A model generated the notes under the pieces. The model was not told where the DNA came from, ran no database searches, and saw only the letters and a list, made by a program, of their open reading frames with translations. A stretch of DNA of 25,523 nucleotides from a candidate division TA06 bacterium SM23_40 (GTDB lineage Bacteria > LJUI01 > SM1-40): the NCBI GenBank assembly GCA_001303705.1, contig LJUI01000020.1:1-25523 (forward strand). The letters run 5' to 3'. The position numbers and the translations under genes are program-made. Below are positions 23,500 to 25,523 of this stretch, piece after piece (the first letter of the stretch is position 1; each line of letters begins with the position of its first letter).

Positions 23500-23820
23500 G
23501 AACGGGCGCTGGCGGCGAGCGCTCGATAAGGGGATGGACGCTGGCGGCGAGCATGCTCGACGAGGGGAGGGACAGAACCGGCGGTTAGCCAGCGTGACCA
23601 AGGAATGGGTGCTAACGGCGAGCGCTCGATAAGGGTACGGACGCTGGCGGTGAACGTGGTCGGCGAGGGGATGGACGGTGGCTGCGAACAGGCTCGACGA
23701 GCGGAGGAACAGAACCGGTCGTTAGCCAGCGTGACGAGGTAATGGGTGCTAACGGCGAGCGCTTGATAAGGGAATGGACGCTAACGGCGGACGTGCTCGA
23801 CGAGGGAATGGACGATGAGG
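23500..23820. repeat. Degenerate 33-36 bp repeats with a ~137-bp higher-order period
   Basis: About nine to ten related units carry GCTGGCGGCGAGC (or GCTAACGGCGAGC), then GCTCGA(T/C)(A/G)AGG and a GGATGGAC-like end. Every fourth unit is a distinct form beginning ACAGAACCGG and containing GTTAGCCAGCGTGAC (from 23572 and again from 23709, a 137-base offset). This implies block duplication. The last unit runs into the next gene: its GAGGGA (23802-23807) acts as the Shine-Dalgarno and its GGACGATG contains the start codon. The region between the terminator and this block shows nothing recognisable. Confidence 0.85.
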
Positions 23821-25523
23821 CCACAACGTGCCGCTCCGGGTAACAGGATGATGGGCATGGGCCTTGCGGTCATGGGTTCTGCGGCCATGGGGTTCGCGGC
23901 GGCGGGTGTCGCGAGCCTGAGCGCCGGGATCATCGGCCTTTTGGTGGTGGCGGCCGCACCCCCGGTGGCAGCGTCCCCGGCAGTCCCGCTCGCCGCTATC
24001 GCGGCAGCACCAGGTACGCCGGCGGAAGGGACCGTCCTCGGAAGGGCTTGGCCATACGGAACATGGAGGGAATGGTCGGAGGCTGTACCCGGCCTGGTTG
24101 AATCCCAGGAGGTGGTCAGCCATCCTCCCTGTCAGCGGGGAGAGCGGGCCTTGCCGCGCTCTTCGCTGCGCCGCGGTATCCGGGCCGAAGGTGAGATCGC
24201 CCTCTCATACCTGGATCCTGATGCAATTCCGTACCATGTGAGGATTTCAGATGAGGGGGAGCGGGTGTGGGTGGGCCAGGGGCTGAACTACGCGCGTCCG
24301 CAGCTGTTCATCCCCGGGGACACGCTGCCCGAATGGGAGTTCGCAGTGAGCATCGGCATCTGGGAGGCGGAGGTCAGCGTTGCAACCCCGTCCGATGGGA
24401 GCATGCTCGCGGCACTCGCCCAGGACCGCGCCCAGCTGCTCGTCTTCGATCCTTCCTCGTCCCTGCCGGCCTTTCCCGTGCTTACGTTCGATCTCGGGCC
24501 GGGGGAGCGGGGCACGGCGCTCGGGGTGTCGAGGGACGGCTCAACCCTCGTGGTGGGGGCTAATGCCCCTGGCGACGCGGTGAGGCTCTATGTCTTCGAC
24601 GCGCTCGTCTCGCCGCCCGAGACACTATGGACAGTAACTGTACCCGTGGCCCAGTGGGACTACATCGCCGGGGTGGACCTCACCGATGACGGATCACGCA
24701 TTCTCATCTCTACGTACTATGACTGGTACATGGTCGATCGAGATTCACGGACGCTGCTTCAACAGACGGCGAACTTCGGACAGACTGTCGCGGGAGTATC
24801 AGGAGATGGCTCCCGTCTGGTGACGGGCGGCTTCGATGGCGAGGTCGTTGCGTGGGAGTGGGATCCCGGATCTGCAGCGTATGAGCGGTTGTGGACACAC
24901 TGGGTCGGCGAGGATACGTGGGTGACGGCGGTGGCGATCTCGCGGGACGGTTCGACCATCCTCGCCGGGACGTACGACTACGGGAACCCGTTCTTCTGCC
25001 AGACGCTCCTGTTCGCAGCTGAGCAGAGCACTCCGCTCTGGTCGTTCTCGGAGTATGGCGGCCAGATTTCAGAGGTGGCGCTCAGCGGTGATGGCTCGCG
25101 CGCAGTTGCCGGGTCATGGGGGGACGTGGAGAACCTCCTGTGGGATCTGACCATCTTTTCGCGGGAGACAGCCCAGCCGCTGTCCGCTCTCAGTTCCCCG
25201 GGCTCATTCTACTCGGTCGATATCTCCGAGGACGGTGGTGTGGTCGTGGCCGGGGCCAAGCTCGTGCACGCCGGCATCCTGGGACGGGGGGGAACGGTGT
25301 ACAAGATTGTACTTGACTCGGGAGCGGAACCAGGCAAGGGGCCGCCCTCTGAGCACCACCGTGCGATCGAGACTGCGGTCTTTCCCAATCCGTGCCGCGG
25401 CGCGGCGGAGATAGCGTGGAGGGTTGCCCCGGCAGCTCGGGCCGATGCTTCAGTCGGCGAGGAATCGCGAGGAGCTTCGATCCACATCTACAACGTACTG
25501 GGTGAGGCGGTACGGCGTCTTCA
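23815..25523 (+). CDS. Secreted beta-propeller protein with sorting tail, 3' end beyond window
   Basis: The frame is open from ATG 23815 to the window end (569 codons plus 2 bases). GAGGGA (23802-23807) lies 7 bases upstream. The N-terminus is Gly/Ala/Met-rich with a long hydrophobic stretch (SLSAGIIGLLVVAAAPPVAASPA) that could be a signal peptide; ATGs at 23848, 23851 and 23857 are alternatives. From about residue 200 come blade repeats of the WD40/PQQ-like kind: 'GVSRDGSTLVVGAN', 'GVDLTDDGSRILISTYY', 'GVSGDGSRLVTGGFDG', 'AISRDGSTILAGTYD', 'ALSGDGSRAVAGSWGD' and 'DISEDGGVVVAGA'. The end reads ETAVFPNPCRGAAEIAW and IHIYNVLGEAVRRL, the start of the same sorting/FlgD-like tail seen in the gene at 15277. 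Probably surface-exposed or released; partner unknown. Confidence 0.88.
   Translation, partial: MRPQRAAPGNRMMGMGLAVMGSAAMGFAAAGVASLSAGIIGLLVVAAAPPVAASPAVPLAAIAAAPGTPAEGTVLGRAWPYGTWREWSEAVPGLVESQEVVSHPPCQRGERALPRSSLRRGIRAEGEIALSYLDPDAIPYHVRISDEGERVWVGQGLNYARPQLFIPGDTLPEWEFAVSIGIWEAEVSVATPSDGSMLAALAQDRAQLLVFDPSSSLPAFPVLTFDLGPGERGTALGVSRDGSTLVVGANAPGDAVRLYVFDALVSPPETLWTVTVPVAQWDYIAGVDLTDDGSRILISTYYDWYMVDRDSRTLLQQTANFGQTVAGVSGDGSRLVTGGFDGEVVAWEWDPGSAAYERLWTHWVGEDTWVTAVAISRDGSTILAGTYDYGNPFFCQTLLFAAEQSTPLWSFSEYGGQISEVALSGDGSRAVAGSWGDVENLLWDLTIFSRETAQPLSALSSPGSFYSVDISEDGGVVVAGAKLVHAGILGRGGTVYKIVLDSGAEPGKGPPSEHHRAIETAVFPNPCRGAAEIAWRVAPAARADASVGEESRGASIHIYNVLGEAVRRL

Noticed and set aside
1-25523. tRNA, rRNA or insertion sequences
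   Set aside because: Reading both strands I saw no tRNA T-loop/anticodon arrangement, rRNA segment, transposase motif or IS-type terminal repeats; a dedicated RNA scan was not possible.

Overview
The window is GC-rich bacterial DNA with every convincing gene on the + strand. Two secreted proteins carry the C-terminal 'NFPNPF ... GSGVYF' type of sorting/FlgD-like tail common in the FCB superphylum and its candidate phyla (Eisenbacteria, Latescibacteria, Krumholzibacteria and similar). Together with a TonB-dependent cobalamin receptor and lipoproteins, this points to a Gram-negative FCB-type organism, probably an environmental or metagenomic lineage. This taxonomic call is an inference from protein style, not a marker-gene identification.

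Layout. 1-5.2 kb: a run of small independent genes. They are an unrecognised protein, an Rdx/SelW-like protein without a visible redox CxxC, a lipoprotein resembling putative glycoside hydrolases, a DUF1232 gene broken by an in-frame TAG, a holin-like membrane protein, an AlkD-like DNA alkylation repair protein and an MscS channel. 5.5-9.1 kb: a P-type Mg2+-ATPase (MgtA type) overlapping a UPF0104/AglD-type flippase-like membrane protein by 14 bp. 9.2-11.6 kb: a small unknown ORF, a SIMPL-domain protein and an MFS exporter. 11.6-14.5 kb: a decaying stretch with a frameshifted DUF3795 gene, a GNAT acetyltransferase relic, an intact DUF2061 gene and an SDR dehydrogenase relic with an internal deletion. 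None of the relics is visible as one open frame. 14.5-16.9 kb: a DinB-family protein and a secreted beta-propeller-like protein behind a good sigma70-type promoter.

17.2-23.4 kb is a cobalamin uptake locus. It runs: promoter, cobalamin riboswitch, probable terminator, btuF-like lipoprotein, a long degenerate tandem-repeat block, btuC, btuD (ATGA overlap), btuB and an intrinsic terminator. The riboswitch should repress the locus when B12 is plentiful. BtuB would import B12 across the outer membrane, BtuF would bind it and BtuCD would carry it across the inner membrane. From 23.8 kb to the end lies the 5' part of a second secreted beta-propeller protein with a sorting tail.

The most distinctive features are (1) at least five unrelated degenerate tandem-repeat blocks sitting at gene boundaries between 12.5 and 23.8 kb, including one inside the B12 locus and one that supplies the ribosome-binding site of the last gene, and (2) several genes broken at conserved positions. 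One of these breaks, in the DUF3795 gene, falls exactly on a canonical X XXY YYZ slippery heptamer.
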